64,000 nt of DNA from Chryseobacterium cucumeris (GCF_016775705.1 NZ_CP068760.1:1054001-1118000); one strand, 5' to 3'. Shown: positions 51,316 to 59,880, numbered from the stretch's first letter. Translations and numbers: made by a program. Notes: generated by a model from the letters alone, not told the origin.

Positions 51316-51344
51316 CAAATATATCTCTTTTTATGGAAATACAA
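51316..51344 (-). promoter_or_regulatory. Promoter of the GLPGLI-led operon
   Basis: On the minus strand TATATTTG (51323-51316) is a perfect -7 match, with TTG (51344-51342) 18 nt upstream. It probably drives the whole block down to peptide B at least in part. Confidence 0.55.
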
Positions 51345-51516
51345 TACTTCTGTAACAATTTACAGTAAAGAAAATTACGAAAAAGAAAACTATTGTCTCT
51401 AAATGATATTATAAATCAAGCAGATAAAGTTTTCTTTATGAAATAAAAGAATTATCGTGAAATTTTACAAATATCCTTTATTGGTGAAAAAAAAATTTAG
51501 AATTTAAATTATGAGA

Positions 51517-51543
51517 TAAAAAAAAACACTATAAAATAGTGCT
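51517..51543 (-). terminator. Terminator after nth
   Basis: On the minus strand AGCACTATTTTATAGTG hairpin (CACTAT / ATAGTG) followed by a long T run. It lies 58 nt past the nth stop. The gap 51345-51600 holds nothing else I can call. Confidence 0.72.
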
Positions 51544-51600
51544 CTTCTTGTTCTATTTGTAACTGAAAATAGTTCTTAAAATCCTAAATAATGTTAAATT

Positions 51601-52221
51601 CTATTTTTCAAATAACATTTTTGTAATAAAATCTTTCTCTCCTTTTCCTCTTGCCGGAGAATATTCTCTTCCGTAGAAAATAATCTGAAGGTGAAGTTTA
51701 TTCCATACTTCTTCAGGGAATAATTCCTTGGCATCGCGCTCTGTTTCCACCACGTTTTTTCCAGAGGTAAGTTTCCACTGTGTCATCAGACGATGAATGT
51801 GGGTATCTACCGGAAAAGCGGGAAATCCGAAACCCTGGCTCATCACCACTGAAGCAGTTTTATGCCCTACGCCCGGAAGGGCTTCCAATTCTTCATAAGT
51901 TTGCGGAACGATACCATTATGACGTTCCAGCAGAAGTTCTGCCATTCTTTTAAGGTTTTTGGCTTTGGTATTGGAAAGTCCGATTTCTTTGATGAGTTCT
52001 TTGATTTCAAATTCTTCCAGCCTGGCCATTCTTTGTGGAGTTCCTGCCACGGCAAAAAGATCAGGCGTAACCTGGTTAACTTTTCTATCTGTGGTCTGCG
52101 CGGAAAGTGCTACGGCCACCATTAATGTATACGGATCGGTGTGATCTAACGGAATAGGTGTAGTCGGATATAATTTATCCAGTTCTATCTGAATGAGCTC
52201 AGCTCTTTGTTTTTTTGTCAT
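51601..52221 (-). CDS. nth: Endonuclease III without Fe-S cysteines
   Basis: A 206-aa DNA glycosylase/AP-lyase of base excision repair that removes oxidised pyrimidines. The helix-hairpin-helix and catalytic residues are visible as EALPGVGHKTASVV (Lys121) and FPVDTHIHRL (Asp139). In E. coli Nth four C-terminal Cys hold a [4Fe-4S] cluster; here the corresponding segment reads IIFYGREYSPARGKGEKDFI and contains no Cys. The enzyme is therefore cluster-less. I use the ATG at 52221; a TTG seven codons upstream is less likely. Divergent from bcp. Confidence 0.92.
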   Translation of the reverse strand: MTKKQRAELIQIELDKLYPTTPIPLDHTDPYTLMVAVALSAQTTDRKVNQVTPDLFAVAGTPQRMARLEEFEIKELIKEIGLSNTKAKNLKRMAELLLERHNGIVPQTYEELEALPGVGHKTASVVMSQGFGFPAFPVDTHIHRLMTQWKLTSGKNVVETERDAKELFPEEVWNKLHLQIIFYGREYSPARGKGEKDFITKMLFEK

Positions 52222-52237
52222 GTAACCCTTAAATTTG
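52206..52237 (+). promoter_or_regulatory. Promoter of bcp
   Basis: TTTG (52206-52209), 20-nt spacer, TAAATTTG (52230-52237), ATG at 52255. It overlaps the first codons of the divergent nth gene. Confidence 0.65.
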
Positions 52238-52254
52238 AACAAAATTAAATCATT

Positions 52255-52704
52255 ATGCTGAAAGTTGGAGATAAATTACCTGAATTTGAAGGATTCAATC
52301 AAGATGGAGAAACGGTAACCTCATCAAAGTTAATAGGAAAAAAACTGGTTGTTTTCTTCTATCCGCAAGCGAATACACCAACCTGTACAGTGGAAGCCTG
52401 CAATCTGAGTGATAATTATTCCAAGCTTGAAAAAGCAGGGTATCAGTTACTGGGAGTAAGTGGTGACAGTGTAAAGAAACAGAAGAACTTTCACAGTAAA
52501 TTCGCATTTCCTTATGATCTTATTGCTGATGAAAACCGAGATATCATTGAAAAATTCGGGGTCTGGCAGGAGAAAAAAACGTTTGGAAAAACGTATATGG
52601 GAATTGTAAGAACGACTTTTATTTTCGATGAAAATGGTGTCTGTACAAGAGTGATTGAAAAAGTAACGTCAAAGACTGCTGCTGAGCAGATTCTGGAAGG
52701 ATAA
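52255..52704 (+). CDS. bcp: Thioredoxin-dependent peroxiredoxin (BCP type)
   Basis: A 149-aa peroxiredoxin of the BCP/PrxQ group that reduces hydrogen peroxide and organic peroxides. The peroxidatic Cys44 and resolving Cys49 lie in ANTPTCTVEACNLSD, the classic atypical 2-Cys spacing. Further marks are GDKLPEFEGFNQDG and FPYDLIADENRDI. It is monocistronic with a clear promoter and a strong terminator. Confidence 0.95.
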   Translation: MLKVGDKLPEFEGFNQDGETVTSSKLIGKKLVVFFYPQANTPTCTVEACNLSDNYSKLEKAGYQLLGVSGDSVKKQKNFHSKFAFPYDLIADENRDIIEKFGVWQEKKTFGKTYMGIVRTTFIFDENGVCTRVIEKVTSKTAAEQILEG

Positions 52705-52726
52705 TTTTTTTTGAAACACAAATATC

Positions 52727-52788
52727 ACAAATGCTTTCACAAATAACACGATTTACGATCTATACGTTATTTGTGAAAGCATTTTTAG
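52727..52788. terminator. Bidirectional long-stem terminator after bcp
   Basis: A perfect 19-bp inverted repeat (AAATGCTTTCACAAATAAC and its complement, 52729-52747 and 52766-52784) with an 18-nt loop and T and A flanks, between convergent genes. Confidence 0.82.
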
Positions 52789-52793
52789 AAGTT

Positions 52794-53327
52794 TTATTCG
52801 GTTTCGTAATAGTTGAGTTCTTCGGTTTCGCCTGGAAGTATGACGTGTTTTTTAAACCTCAACCCTAATTTTTCGATCAGTTTTTGGGAAGAAATATTAT
52901 CCTTTGAAATAATGGCTGATATTTTTGTTAATCCGAAATCATCCATTCCAATAGACTTCACTTTCTGAGCTGCTTCGTAGGCATATCCCCTACCTTCGAA
53001 CTCTTCCAGCAGAGAATATCCTATATCCACGATATCAAGACCTTCTCTTTCAAAGATTCCTACTGCCCCTACTTTTTCATTGCCTTCTTTGGTTATTAAA
53101 AGATAGTTTCCAAATCCAAGTCTTTCAATCTGGGGAGCAAATCTGTTGAGAATATAATTTTCGGCATCTTCAACAGAATTAACGTTGCGGTTGCCGATAT
53201 GTTGAATGAATTTTGGCCTGTTATAAAGGTCAAAGACAAAATCTTTATCTTCACGGGACATGGGACGAAGGATTAATCGCTCAGTCTCATAGATATTATC
53301 TGCGTTTGGGTGTTTTTTTAGACTCAT
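52794..53327 (-). CDS. GNAT acetyltransferase
   Basis: A 177-aa RimJ/RimL-like acetyltransferase. Marks are YETERLILRPMSREDKDFV at the N-terminus, KVGAVGIFEREGLDIVDIGY in the core and the acetyl-CoA helix region ISKDNISSQKLIEKLGLRF. It overlaps the start of the preceding gene by 32 nt (53296-53327), so the two are translated from one message. Target unknown. A second GNAT gene is at 29428. Confidence 0.85.
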   Translation of the reverse strand: MSLKKHPNADNIYETERLILRPMSREDKDFVFDLYNRPKFIQHIGNRNVNSVEDAENYILNRFAPQIERLGFGNYLLITKEGNEKVGAVGIFEREGLDIVDIGYSLLEEFEGRGYAYEAAQKVKSIGMDDFGLTKISAIISKDNISSQKLIEKLGLRFKKHVILPGETEELNYYETE

Positions 53328-53958
53328 CTTTCTTGGGTTCTTCTTTTTTTTCGATTTTCAACAGTCTCGGGTTATTAGCACATTTTTTATTGTAAAGCTC
53401 AATATACGTTCCATTATCTTTTACATTGCTTATGGCACCGGTTGATTTATTTACCGTTACTGTATAATGTGTTTTCTGATAGGGGCATTCTTTCGAAGTG
53501 AGTTTTCCAAGATCCAGATAATAATTCGATTGATCTTCATGGTAATTGCCTGCAAGATCCTTGAATTCCTCATCCACCATATATCCTTCAGCAGCTAATA
53601 CAACCGCAGCCTCCTGAGCATTATCAATTCTGTCAACAAATTTCTTCAATCCCTCTACATCCGTTACATAATTTACTTTACCTCCTTCTGAGTAAGCAAT
53701 ATAATAAAAGCTGTCTTCACTAGGGAAAAGATTGAATCCTGAGAACTGAGGAGTGTAATTTACCTTACCCGAAGTCTTTATTTCTTCACCTTTACCGTAG
53801 CTGTTGTATATCAGCACCCACGAGTCTACTCTGCTTCCTGGGTTGATCTGCTGCAAAACAGAAGGTATATTTGAAAACTTTTTCTTCTCCTGAGAATATC
53901 CTAAGATTCCCAGAAGTAAAAATGTAAGAATTGTAAATCGGGTTGCAGTGTTACTCAT
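53296..53958 (-). CDS. Exported protein of unknown function
   Basis: A 220-aa exported protein with a signal peptide (FTILTFLLLGILGYSQE). The rest is mixed strand and helix with no domain I recognise. The C-terminal about 20 residues are highly charged (KKEEPKKDESKKTPKRR). It is part of the minus-strand run that begins with the TolC gene, 31 nt downstream of manC, and it overlaps the GNAT gene at its 3' end. Function unknown. Confidence 0.7.
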   Translation of the reverse strand: MSNTATRFTILTFLLLGILGYSQEKKKFSNIPSVLQQINPGSRVDSWVLIYNSYGKGEEIKTSGKVNYTPQFSGFNLFPSEDSFYYIAYSEGGKVNYVTDVEGLKKFVDRIDNAQEAAVVLAAEGYMVDEEFKDLAGNYHEDQSNYYLDLGKLTSKECPYQKTHYTVTVNKSTGAISNVKDNGTYIELYNKKCANNPRLLKIEKKEEPKKDESKKTPKRR

Positions 53959-53989
53959 AATTTAAAAATCAGCAGAAATATACCAAATA

Positions 53990-55072
53990 TTACATGAACT
54001 TCTCGCCTTTCTTAAAGTTTTTCAGATCAAGAACATAGTCTTTAATGAGCTGGTCATTATCACGCGGACAGATCAGAAGTGCCTTATCTGTATCTACAAC
54101 AATATAGTTTTCAAGACCATCAATGATTACGGCCTTGTTATTATTCTTTAAACGGATGATATTTCCTTTTGAATTATAAGCAAGTAAATGTTTCAGTTTT
54201 ACCGCGTTTCCGTCTTTATCTTTTTCTGTATTTTCATATACAGAAGTCCATGTTCCAAGATCGCTCCATCCCAAATCTGATGGAATCACATAAACATTCT
54301 TTGCTTTTTCTAAAATTCCGTTATCAATAGAAATCTTCTGAACCTTCGGATAAATGGTTTCAATACAGCTATTTTCTTTTTCTGAGTTGTACTCACAAGC
54401 CATAAAATGCTGCATCATTTCTGGAAGATAAAGATCAAAGGCATGATGGATACTTTTCACATTCCATACAAAAATTCCTGCATTCCAAAGGAAATCACCG
54501 CTTTCCAGAAAGCTTTGGGCAATTTCAAGGATAGGCTTTTCTGTGAATGTTTTCACTTTAAAATATTCCGAACCCTTTTTTTCTACAAACTGAATATATC
54601 CGTATCCGGTATCAGGCCTTGTAGGGGTAATCCCTAATGTTACCAGATAATCATTTTTTGAAGCCAGCTCAAATGCCAGCTCCACTTTCTCCAAAAATAC
54701 ATCTTCTTTAAGGATCAGATGATCTGCCGGCAATACAATCATCGTTGCATCCGGATTAATCTCAGCAATTTTGTTGGCCATATACAGATTACAAGCGGCT
54801 GTATTCTTCATCAAGGGCTCGCCCACAATATTCTCTTCAGGAATTTCCGGAAGCTGCTGATGGGAAACAGGAACATACTCTTTATTCGTAATTACGAATA
54901 TCTGCTCTTTAGGAATTACCTTGCTGATTCTGTCATAGGTCTGCTGAATCATAGTGCGCCCGGTTCCTAAAATATCCTGAAACTGTTTTGGAAATTTTTG
55001 CGTACTCATCGGCCAGAACCGGCTCCCGATTCCTCCCGCCATTATAACGCAATATCTATCTGATTTTAACAT
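53990..55072 (-). CDS. manC: Mannose-1-phosphate guanylyltransferase
   Basis: A 360-aa nucleotidyltransferase that makes GDP-mannose from mannose-1-phosphate and GTP, for glycan and lipopolysaccharide precursors. Signature parts are VIMAGGIGSRFWPMSTQKFP at the nucleotide site, the FVITNKEY segment, LPADHLI and FTEKP. Only the nucleotidyltransferase domain is present; there is no fused phosphomannose isomerase. It lies 2 nt downstream of the SprT gene, and GDP-mannose would suit the glycosyltransferases found in this window, though no link is shown. Confidence 0.93.
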   Translation of the reverse strand: MLKSDRYCVIMAGGIGSRFWPMSTQKFPKQFQDILGTGRTMIQQTYDRISKVIPKEQIFVITNKEYVPVSHQQLPEIPEENIVGEPLMKNTAACNLYMANKIAEINPDATMIVLPADHLILKEDVFLEKVELAFELASKNDYLVTLGITPTRPDTGYGYIQFVEKKGSEYFKVKTFTEKPILEIAQSFLESGDFLWNAGIFVWNVKSIHHAFDLYLPEMMQHFMACEYNSEKENSCIETIYPKVQKISIDNGILEKAKNVYVIPSDLGWSDLGTWTSVYENTEKDKDGNAVKLKHLLAYNSKGNIIRLKNNNKAVIIDGLENYIVVDTDKALLICPRDNDQLIKDYVLDLKNFKKGEKFM

Positions 55073-55074
55073 TA

Positions 55075-55665
55075 TTAGCTACATTTTTCTACCCTCGCTA
55101 AAGGCTTGAAAGAATACTTCCTTCCAGTAGCCAGGTTCTTACAAAGATAGTTTTTTTTAACCAGACCTTCTAATAAATACTTTTCGTTGCGATAGATAAA
55201 GAATTCTCCCTTTTTAAGCTCCTCGATAAAATGAAGACTATCATCCTGTTTCTCAGTATGAAAATATCTTACCAGATCAGGGCTTGCCATGAAATTGGCT
55301 TTAGGCGATTTTGAAAATTTTATAATGATAGGTTTGAGCTCTTCATCATATATTTCAAGGCTTTCCAGAAGCATATTTCTAAAAGTTTCTTTCCATTCGT
55401 TGCCGTGGGGCGAAATTCTCCGTCCATATTTTTCGAAAGCAATCAGATGTGCGAGCTCGTGAGTAAGCACAAAGAAAAAAAGTTGTGGGGTAAGGGTTGA
55501 ATTTACCGTAATTTCATGCGAATTGTCCGGAAGTTTTCTGTAATCTCCCAGTTTTGAATTTCTGTTTCTTGTAACTTTTATATGTATATAGTAATCTGCA
55601 AACCAGATTCTTAAATATTTAAGTGTATTTTGAGGTAAGTATTTTTCTAATGATTGAATTGGCAT
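55075..55665 (-). CDS. SprT-like zinc-metalloprotease-type protein
   Basis: A 196-aa protein with the SprT domain (HELAHLIAFEKYG, HExxH at residues 69-73) and a downstream zinc-ribbon-less C-terminus with a Cys in LCKNLATGRKYS. SprT-like proteins include DNA-protein crosslink proteases; the bacterial SprT function is poorly known. It follows the TolC gene with a 1-nt gap and precedes manC by 2 nt, one operon. Confidence 0.85.
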   Translation of the reverse strand: MPIQSLEKYLPQNTLKYLRIWFADYYIHIKVTRNRNSKLGDYRKLPDNSHEITVNSTLTPQLFFFVLTHELAHLIAFEKYGRRISPHGNEWKETFRNMLLESLEIYDEELKPIIIKFSKSPKANFMASPDLVRYFHTEKQDDSLHFIEELKKGEFFIYRNEKYLLEGLVKKNYLCKNLATGRKYSFKPLARVEKCS

Positions 55666-55666
55666 T

Positions 55667-56989
55667 TTACAAACTTAATGGAATTCCTGCATAGAAATTC
55701 AATAGTTTAAGACTAAAAAGATAATTATATTTTGCCTGCGCTACTGATCCCTGTGCATTTGCATAATTATTTCTCGCCACATTGACGTCGTAGATGGTGG
55801 TTCTTCCGGCAGCATAACTTTTATCGGCAAAATCAAGAGCCAGTTTTGAGCTTTTTTCAGCTTCCACTGCAGCCAGATAGGTTTCATAATTGGCATCAGC
55901 ATCAAACTGAGCTTTCTGAACATTTTGTCTTACCGTCTGTTTCTGTTGTTCTAGTGTATTTCTGGCTATACTCTCATTGACCTTAGACTGTTCTACCTGA
56001 AGTTTTGTTTTTCCTTTATTGAAGATAGGAATATTCAATGATAATCCAACATTTTGCCCGAACTGATCTTTATATTGTTCAAAAAAAGTTCCCTGCACAG
56101 TACCTGGCATAGGATCAAACTGCCTGTTATAGAAAGTGTTAAGACCCGCACTTGCCGTTAACGTTGGCCAGAATGCTGTTTTGGTTACTTCAGTTTGTGC
56201 TTCGGCAGATCTTATCCTGCTTTCGGCTGCTTTGATCTGAGGTTGTATCTCATACGCCGTTGTAAGCACTTCATCCACAGTATTAAGCTGTAAATCAAGT
56301 TTTTCCGGAACGTTTACATCTTCCACATCGAAACCTTTGTAATCTGAAAGCTGTAATAGCTGAGCGATGGCAAATAAAGCACGTCCAACATTTACTTCTG
56401 CCGTTTTAAGGTTTTGTTTCTCTCTTGCCAGCGCAGCTTCAGCCTCAGCTAGAACCGTCTGGGCAGTTGTCCCAACCTGGGTTGTGATCTTAGCTCTGTC
56501 AAACTGTTTCTGGGCATTATCCACAGCACTCTGAGAGATTTTAACAATCTCCTTATTCAACAAGGCTGTCAGATATTGTTGAGCAATCTGAAGAGAGATA
56601 TCATTTTTAATGGTTTCAATGTCATATTGGCTTGCTTCTACATCAAACTGGGCTTTTCGTACATTTTTCTCTAATCTTCCATTATTATAGAGCAAAATAT
56701 CGGCTCCCAGACCAACACTGTTATTGAATCTATCGTTTCTAAAACTTCCCGCTCCTAATGACCCTTGCCCGAAACTCACCCCATTCGTCATACTCCCCGA
56801 TACAGATGGTAAATATTCTTTTTGGGCTGCTTTAAGATTATATTCCTGGTTTTGTTTGTTATACTCATTTTGGATAACCTGAAGATTATGCTCCACTGCA
56901 TAGCTTACACATTCTTTTAAGGACCATTTCTTCTGAGCGCTTAAACCCAGATAACCTAATCCAAAAACGATGATCCAAACTTTTTTCAT
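55667..56989 (-). CDS. TolC-family outer-membrane efflux channel
   Basis: A 440-aa TolC-type protein with a signal peptide (VWIIVFGLGYLGLSAQ). Two long helical repeats dominate: about residues 24-215 (WSLKECVSYAVEHNLQVIQ at the start, KTAEVNVGRALFAIAQL at the end) and about 235-435 (VDEVLTTAYEIQPQIKAAES). It forms a trimeric channel for type I secretion or multidrug efflux. No adaptor or pump gene is adjacent, so the partner lies elsewhere in the genome. It starts the operon with SprT, manC and the two genes beyond. Confidence 0.9.
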   Translation of the reverse strand: MKKVWIIVFGLGYLGLSAQKKWSLKECVSYAVEHNLQVIQNEYNKQNQEYNLKAAQKEYLPSVSGSMTNGVSFGQGSLGAGSFRNDRFNNSVGLGADILLYNNGRLEKNVRKAQFDVEASQYDIETIKNDISLQIAQQYLTALLNKEIVKISQSAVDNAQKQFDRAKITTQVGTTAQTVLAEAEAALAREKQNLKTAEVNVGRALFAIAQLLQLSDYKGFDVEDVNVPEKLDLQLNTVDEVLTTAYEIQPQIKAAESRIRSAEAQTEVTKTAFWPTLTASAGLNTFYNRQFDPMPGTVQGTFFEQYKDQFGQNVGLSLNIPIFNKGKTKLQVEQSKVNESIARNTLEQQKQTVRQNVQKAQFDADANYETYLAAVEAEKSSKLALDFADKSYAAGRTTIYDVNVARNNYANAQGSVAQAKYNYLFSLKLLNFYAGIPLSL

Positions 56990-57171
56990 ATGTATATGTT
57001 TATTTGTTTTTAATGGTCATATGGAACCGTGTCATCTTCATCAGTACTGTTATCTGTGAATCACAGCGATTTCATATTAAGATTTTTCAATATTAGACGA
57101 ATTAAATATAAAAAAGTTACAGATTGAAAAATTATATTTTATTTTAAAAAAACTTTTGGGAATTTTGCACC

Positions 57172-58416
57172 ATGACAAATGAACAATATCAGGAAGCTAT
57201 CGACTGGCTTTTCGTACAGATGCCCAACTATCAGATAGATGGACAGAAGGCTTATAAACCTGGACTTGATAATATAACAAAGCTTTGTGCTTTTTTTGGA
57301 AATCCTCAGGATAAAATAAAGTGTATTCATATTGGCGGCACCAATGGAAAAGGTTCTTCAAGCAATATGCTGGCATCTGTTCTTCAGGAAGCCGGTTATA
57401 AAACAGGATTATACAATTCTCCACACCTTATAGACTTCACAGAGCGCATAAAGGTGAATGGAAAAAACTGTAATAAAGAATTTGTCTTTGATTTTATTCA
57501 AAAACTGAAAACGATTCCGGAAGACATCCGTCCCTCTTTCTTCGAGTTTACGACCATCATGGCTTTTGAATATTTTTATCAGCAGCAGGTAGATTTTGCC
57601 ATTATTGAAGTTGGATTGGGAGGAAGACTGGATTCAACAAATATTATCAAACCGTTGATTTCGGCTATTACTAATGTTCAGCTGGATCATCAGAATATTC
57701 TTGGAGATACCATCGAAGAAATTGCATCAGAGAAGGCTGGAATTATTAAACAACATATCCCGATTATTTCCGGTGACGAAAATGAAGTTGTCAAAAATAT
57801 CATTAAAAAGAAAGCTACGAAAGAAAATGCTGCTTTGATAGATGCCACTCTTATCAATACAGATCTGGAATCTGATCTGAAAGGGAATTACCAGAAGAAA
57901 AATGTCAGAGTCGTTCTGGCCGCTGTAGAAGAATTAAGGAAACTTAAAGTAAATATTTCTGATGAAGCATTGGAAAAAGGACTTCTCCATGTTCACCAGA
58001 ATACAGGATTTATTGGCCGTTGGTTTGAATTTTCACAACATCCGCTTACGATTTGTGATACGGGACACAATCAGGCAGGTTTGGAGTATGTTTTTTCACA
58101 ATTAAATTCAATTGACAGGCACAAGCATATTATTTTGGGGTTTGTGAACGACAAAAAAATAGATGATGTGATGAAATTACTTCCCGAAAATTCTGAGTTC
58201 TATTTTGCAAAACCATCCATCAACAGGGGAAGACACCCGGAAGATTATGAAAATCTGCTTCAGGAGGCGAAAATTTTTTATAAAATTTTTGATTCTGTAC
58301 AGGAAGCGTATCTCTCTGCAAAAGAACGATGTACAAATGAAGAAATGATTTTTATCGGCGGAAGCAACTTTGTAGTGGGAGATTTTTTGGAAAAAAATTT
58401 GGAGATTAAAGAATAA
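57172..58416 (+). CDS. folC: Bifunctional dihydrofolate/folylpolyglutamate synthase
   Basis: A 414-aa ATP-dependent ligase of the Mur-ligase fold that adds glutamate to dihydropteroate and to folates. The P-loop is IGGTNGKGSSSNM; further marks are FFEFTTIMAF, IEVGLGGRLDSTNII and LDHQNILGDTIEEIA with the metal-binding residues. C-terminal CDTGHNQAGLEYV is also typical. Length fits. It is monocistronic; the last bases hold the promoter of the tRNA-Val genes. Confidence 0.95.
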   Translation: MTNEQYQEAIDWLFVQMPNYQIDGQKAYKPGLDNITKLCAFFGNPQDKIKCIHIGGTNGKGSSSNMLASVLQEAGYKTGLYNSPHLIDFTERIKVNGKNCNKEFVFDFIQKLKTIPEDIRPSFFEFTTIMAFEYFYQQQVDFAIIEVGLGGRLDSTNIIKPLISAITNVQLDHQNILGDTIEEIASEKAGIIKQHIPIISGDENEVVKNIIKKKATKENAALIDATLINTDLESDLKGNYQKKNVRVVLAAVEELRKLKVNISDEALEKGLLHVHQNTGFIGRWFEFSQHPLTICDTGHNQAGLEYVFSQLNSIDRHKHIILGFVNDKKIDDVMKLLPENSEFYFAKPSINRGRHPEDYENLLQEAKIFYKIFDSVQEAYLSAKERCTNEEMIFIGGSNFVVGDFLEKNLEIKE

Positions 58417-58428
58417 GTCGTATATTTG
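58398..58428 (+). promoter_or_regulatory. Promoter of the tRNA-Val pair
   Basis: TTTG (58398-58401), 19-nt spacer, TATATTTG (58421-58428), the ideal flavobacterial promoter. The first tRNA begins 31 nt downstream. It overlaps the end of folC. Confidence 0.75.
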
Positions 58429-58458
58429 CACCACTCTAAACAAGAGAACAAGTCTAGA

Positions 58459-58533
58459 GGGTTCTTAGCTCAGTTGGTTCAGAGCATCTGGTTTACACCC
58501 AGAGGGTCGGGGGTTCGAATCCCTCAGGACCCA
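58459..58533 (+). tRNA. tRNA-Val (anticodon TAC), copy 1
   Basis: A 75-nt cloverleaf read directly. The acceptor arms GGGTTCT / AGGACCC pair; the D arm begins AGCTCAGTTGGTTCAGAGC. The anticodon stem CTGG / CCAG encloses the loop TTTACAC, giving anticodon TAC, which reads valine GTA-type codons. The T arm is GGGGGTTCGAATCCCTC (approximately), and the discriminator is A. The CCA end is not encoded. Confidence 0.95.
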
Positions 58534-58566
58534 CAGAAAAGGAAACGAAACCTTTCAAAAAAATTC

Positions 58567-58641
58567 GGGTTCTTAGCTCAGTTGGTTCAGAGCATCTGGT
58601 TTACACCCAGAGGGTCGGGGGTTCGAATCCCTCAGGACCCA
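58567..58641 (+). tRNA. tRNA-Val (anticodon TAC), copy 2
   Basis: Identical in sequence to copy 1 and 108 nt downstream of it, on the same transcript. Anticodon TAC for valine; CCA is not encoded. A hairpin terminator follows. Confidence 0.95.
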
Positions 58642-58644
58642 CAA

Positions 58645-58678
58645 AAAATCTCTCAGATTTCTGGGAGATTTTTTTATT
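58645..58678 (+). terminator. Terminator after the tRNA-Val pair
   Basis: AAATCTC / GGGAGATTT hairpin with TTTTTTA, a few nt past copy 2. Confidence 0.82.
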
Positions 58679-58730
58679 TTACCCCTAAGCAATTTATAAA
58701 GCTTCTCCTCCACTTTTCCTTATATTTATC

Positions 58731-58738
58731 TACCTTTG
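58731..58738 (+). promoter_or_regulatory. Putative -7 element of the glycosyltransferase gene at 58759
   Basis: TACCTTTG matches TAnnTTTG and lies 21 nt before the TTG start; the -33 side is weak. Confidence 0.45.
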
Positions 58739-58758
58739 CCTACATCGAATAGCCGAAC

Positions 58759-59880
58759 TTGAAGCAGCTCCACATCATATCATTCAATTATCCCTACCCT
58801 CCTTCCTATGGTGGAATCATTGATGTATATTATAAAATCAAGGCCATATCTGATATGGGAATAAAAATTCATCTTCACTGTTTCATAGATCAGATCCCTT
58901 CAACCATTGACAGAGAAATTAAAGAGATTACAGAAAATGTATTTTTTTACAAAAAGAAGAAGAATCCTCTGCTTTATTTTTCATCAACGCCTTTCGCTGC
59001 TGCGATCAGAAAATCTGAAGAACTTATTAAAAATCTGGACAGGAATAAAGCTCCCATCTTGTTTGAGGGTTTACAAACCACGCAAATTATACGGTTTTTG
59101 AGAGAGAATGACCACAAACTCTACCTCCGTTATCACAATAACGAAAAGGAGTACTATAAAGGTCTTTCCGGATCGGAGAACAACCTATTCAAAAAGATCA
59201 TCTACTCCATTGAATCTTTAAAATATACAGGATATCAGAAAAAACTTTTAAAGAAATTTGACGCTGTATTCTGTCTGTCTGAGAAAGAATATCATGAAGT
59301 TGAATCCTATTCAAAGAATGCACACCTGATTCATATCTTTCACGGTAATGAATCGGTAAAGGAATTGGATCAAAAAGGAAAGTATTTTCTATTTCATGGA
59401 GATCTCACCACTGCAGACAATAAAAGAGCATTAAATGAGACTATCGGTTTATTTAAAACGCTTCCACAATATAAATTGATTGTTGCCTCCGATCGTGCCA
59501 GTGAAGATATTAAAAACAAAATCTCAGCCGTTGAAAATATCAGCCTTACTCCTATTCAAACCAGAGAGAACCTTTACCGTCTTCTGGAAGGTGCTCATGC
59601 CAATATTTTAATTTCTTACCAAAATTCAGGAACAAAAGTGAAGCTTTTCAATACGCTTTACAACAGCCGTTTCGTGATTATTAACGGGAATATTACAGAT
59701 GATCCGGTTTTAACAAATTTATGCCTGTATAGCGATGATATGAGCCAAATCCGTCAGCAGATTATCATCTCGGCTGAAAAAGACTATGATGACAATGAAA
59801 AAAGAAAGAATATTTTAGAAGCAAGTCACTCTGACAAAGCTAAAGCAGAAGAAATAGTAAAGCTAATTTTTAAAAATTAA
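58759..59880 (+). CDS. Family 1-like glycosyltransferase (GT4-type)
   Basis: A 373-aa glycosyltransferase of the GT-B fold. The N-terminal HIISFNYPYPPSYGGIIDVY is typical of GT4 enzymes that take a nucleotide sugar. The C-terminal half (RENLYRLLEGAHANILISYQ) contains the donor-site region. The start codon is TTG at 58759, just below a promoter-like box; the next Met would cut into the fold. It likely acts in surface glycan or LPS assembly. It is convergent with the GT9 gene, their ends overlapping by 11 nt. Confidence 0.82.
   Translation: MKQLHIISFNYPYPPSYGGIIDVYYKIKAISDMGIKIHLHCFIDQIPSTIDREIKEITENVFFYKKKKNPLLYFSSTPFAAAIRKSEELIKNLDRNKAPILFEGLQTTQIIRFLRENDHKLYLRYHNNEKEYYKGLSGSENNLFKKIIYSIESLKYTGYQKKLLKKFDAVFCLSEKEYHEVESYSKNAHLIHIFHGNESVKELDQKGKYFLFHGDLTTADNKRALNETIGLFKTLPQYKLIVASDRASEDIKNKISAVENISLTPIQTRENLYRLLEGAHANILISYQNSGTKVKLFNTLYNSRFVIINGNITDDPVLTNLCLYSDDMSQIRQQIIISAEKDYDDNEKRKNILEASHSDKAKAEEIVKLIFKN

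Noticed and set aside
58459..58641. Assembly duplication of a tRNA gene
   Set aside because: The spacer between the copies differs from the flanks, and a terminator follows only the second copy, so a true tandem pair is more likely.
58426..58752. Open frame spanning the two tRNA-Val genes
   Set aside because: The frame repeats itself because the two tRNA copies are identical; the tRNA cloverleaf explains it completely.
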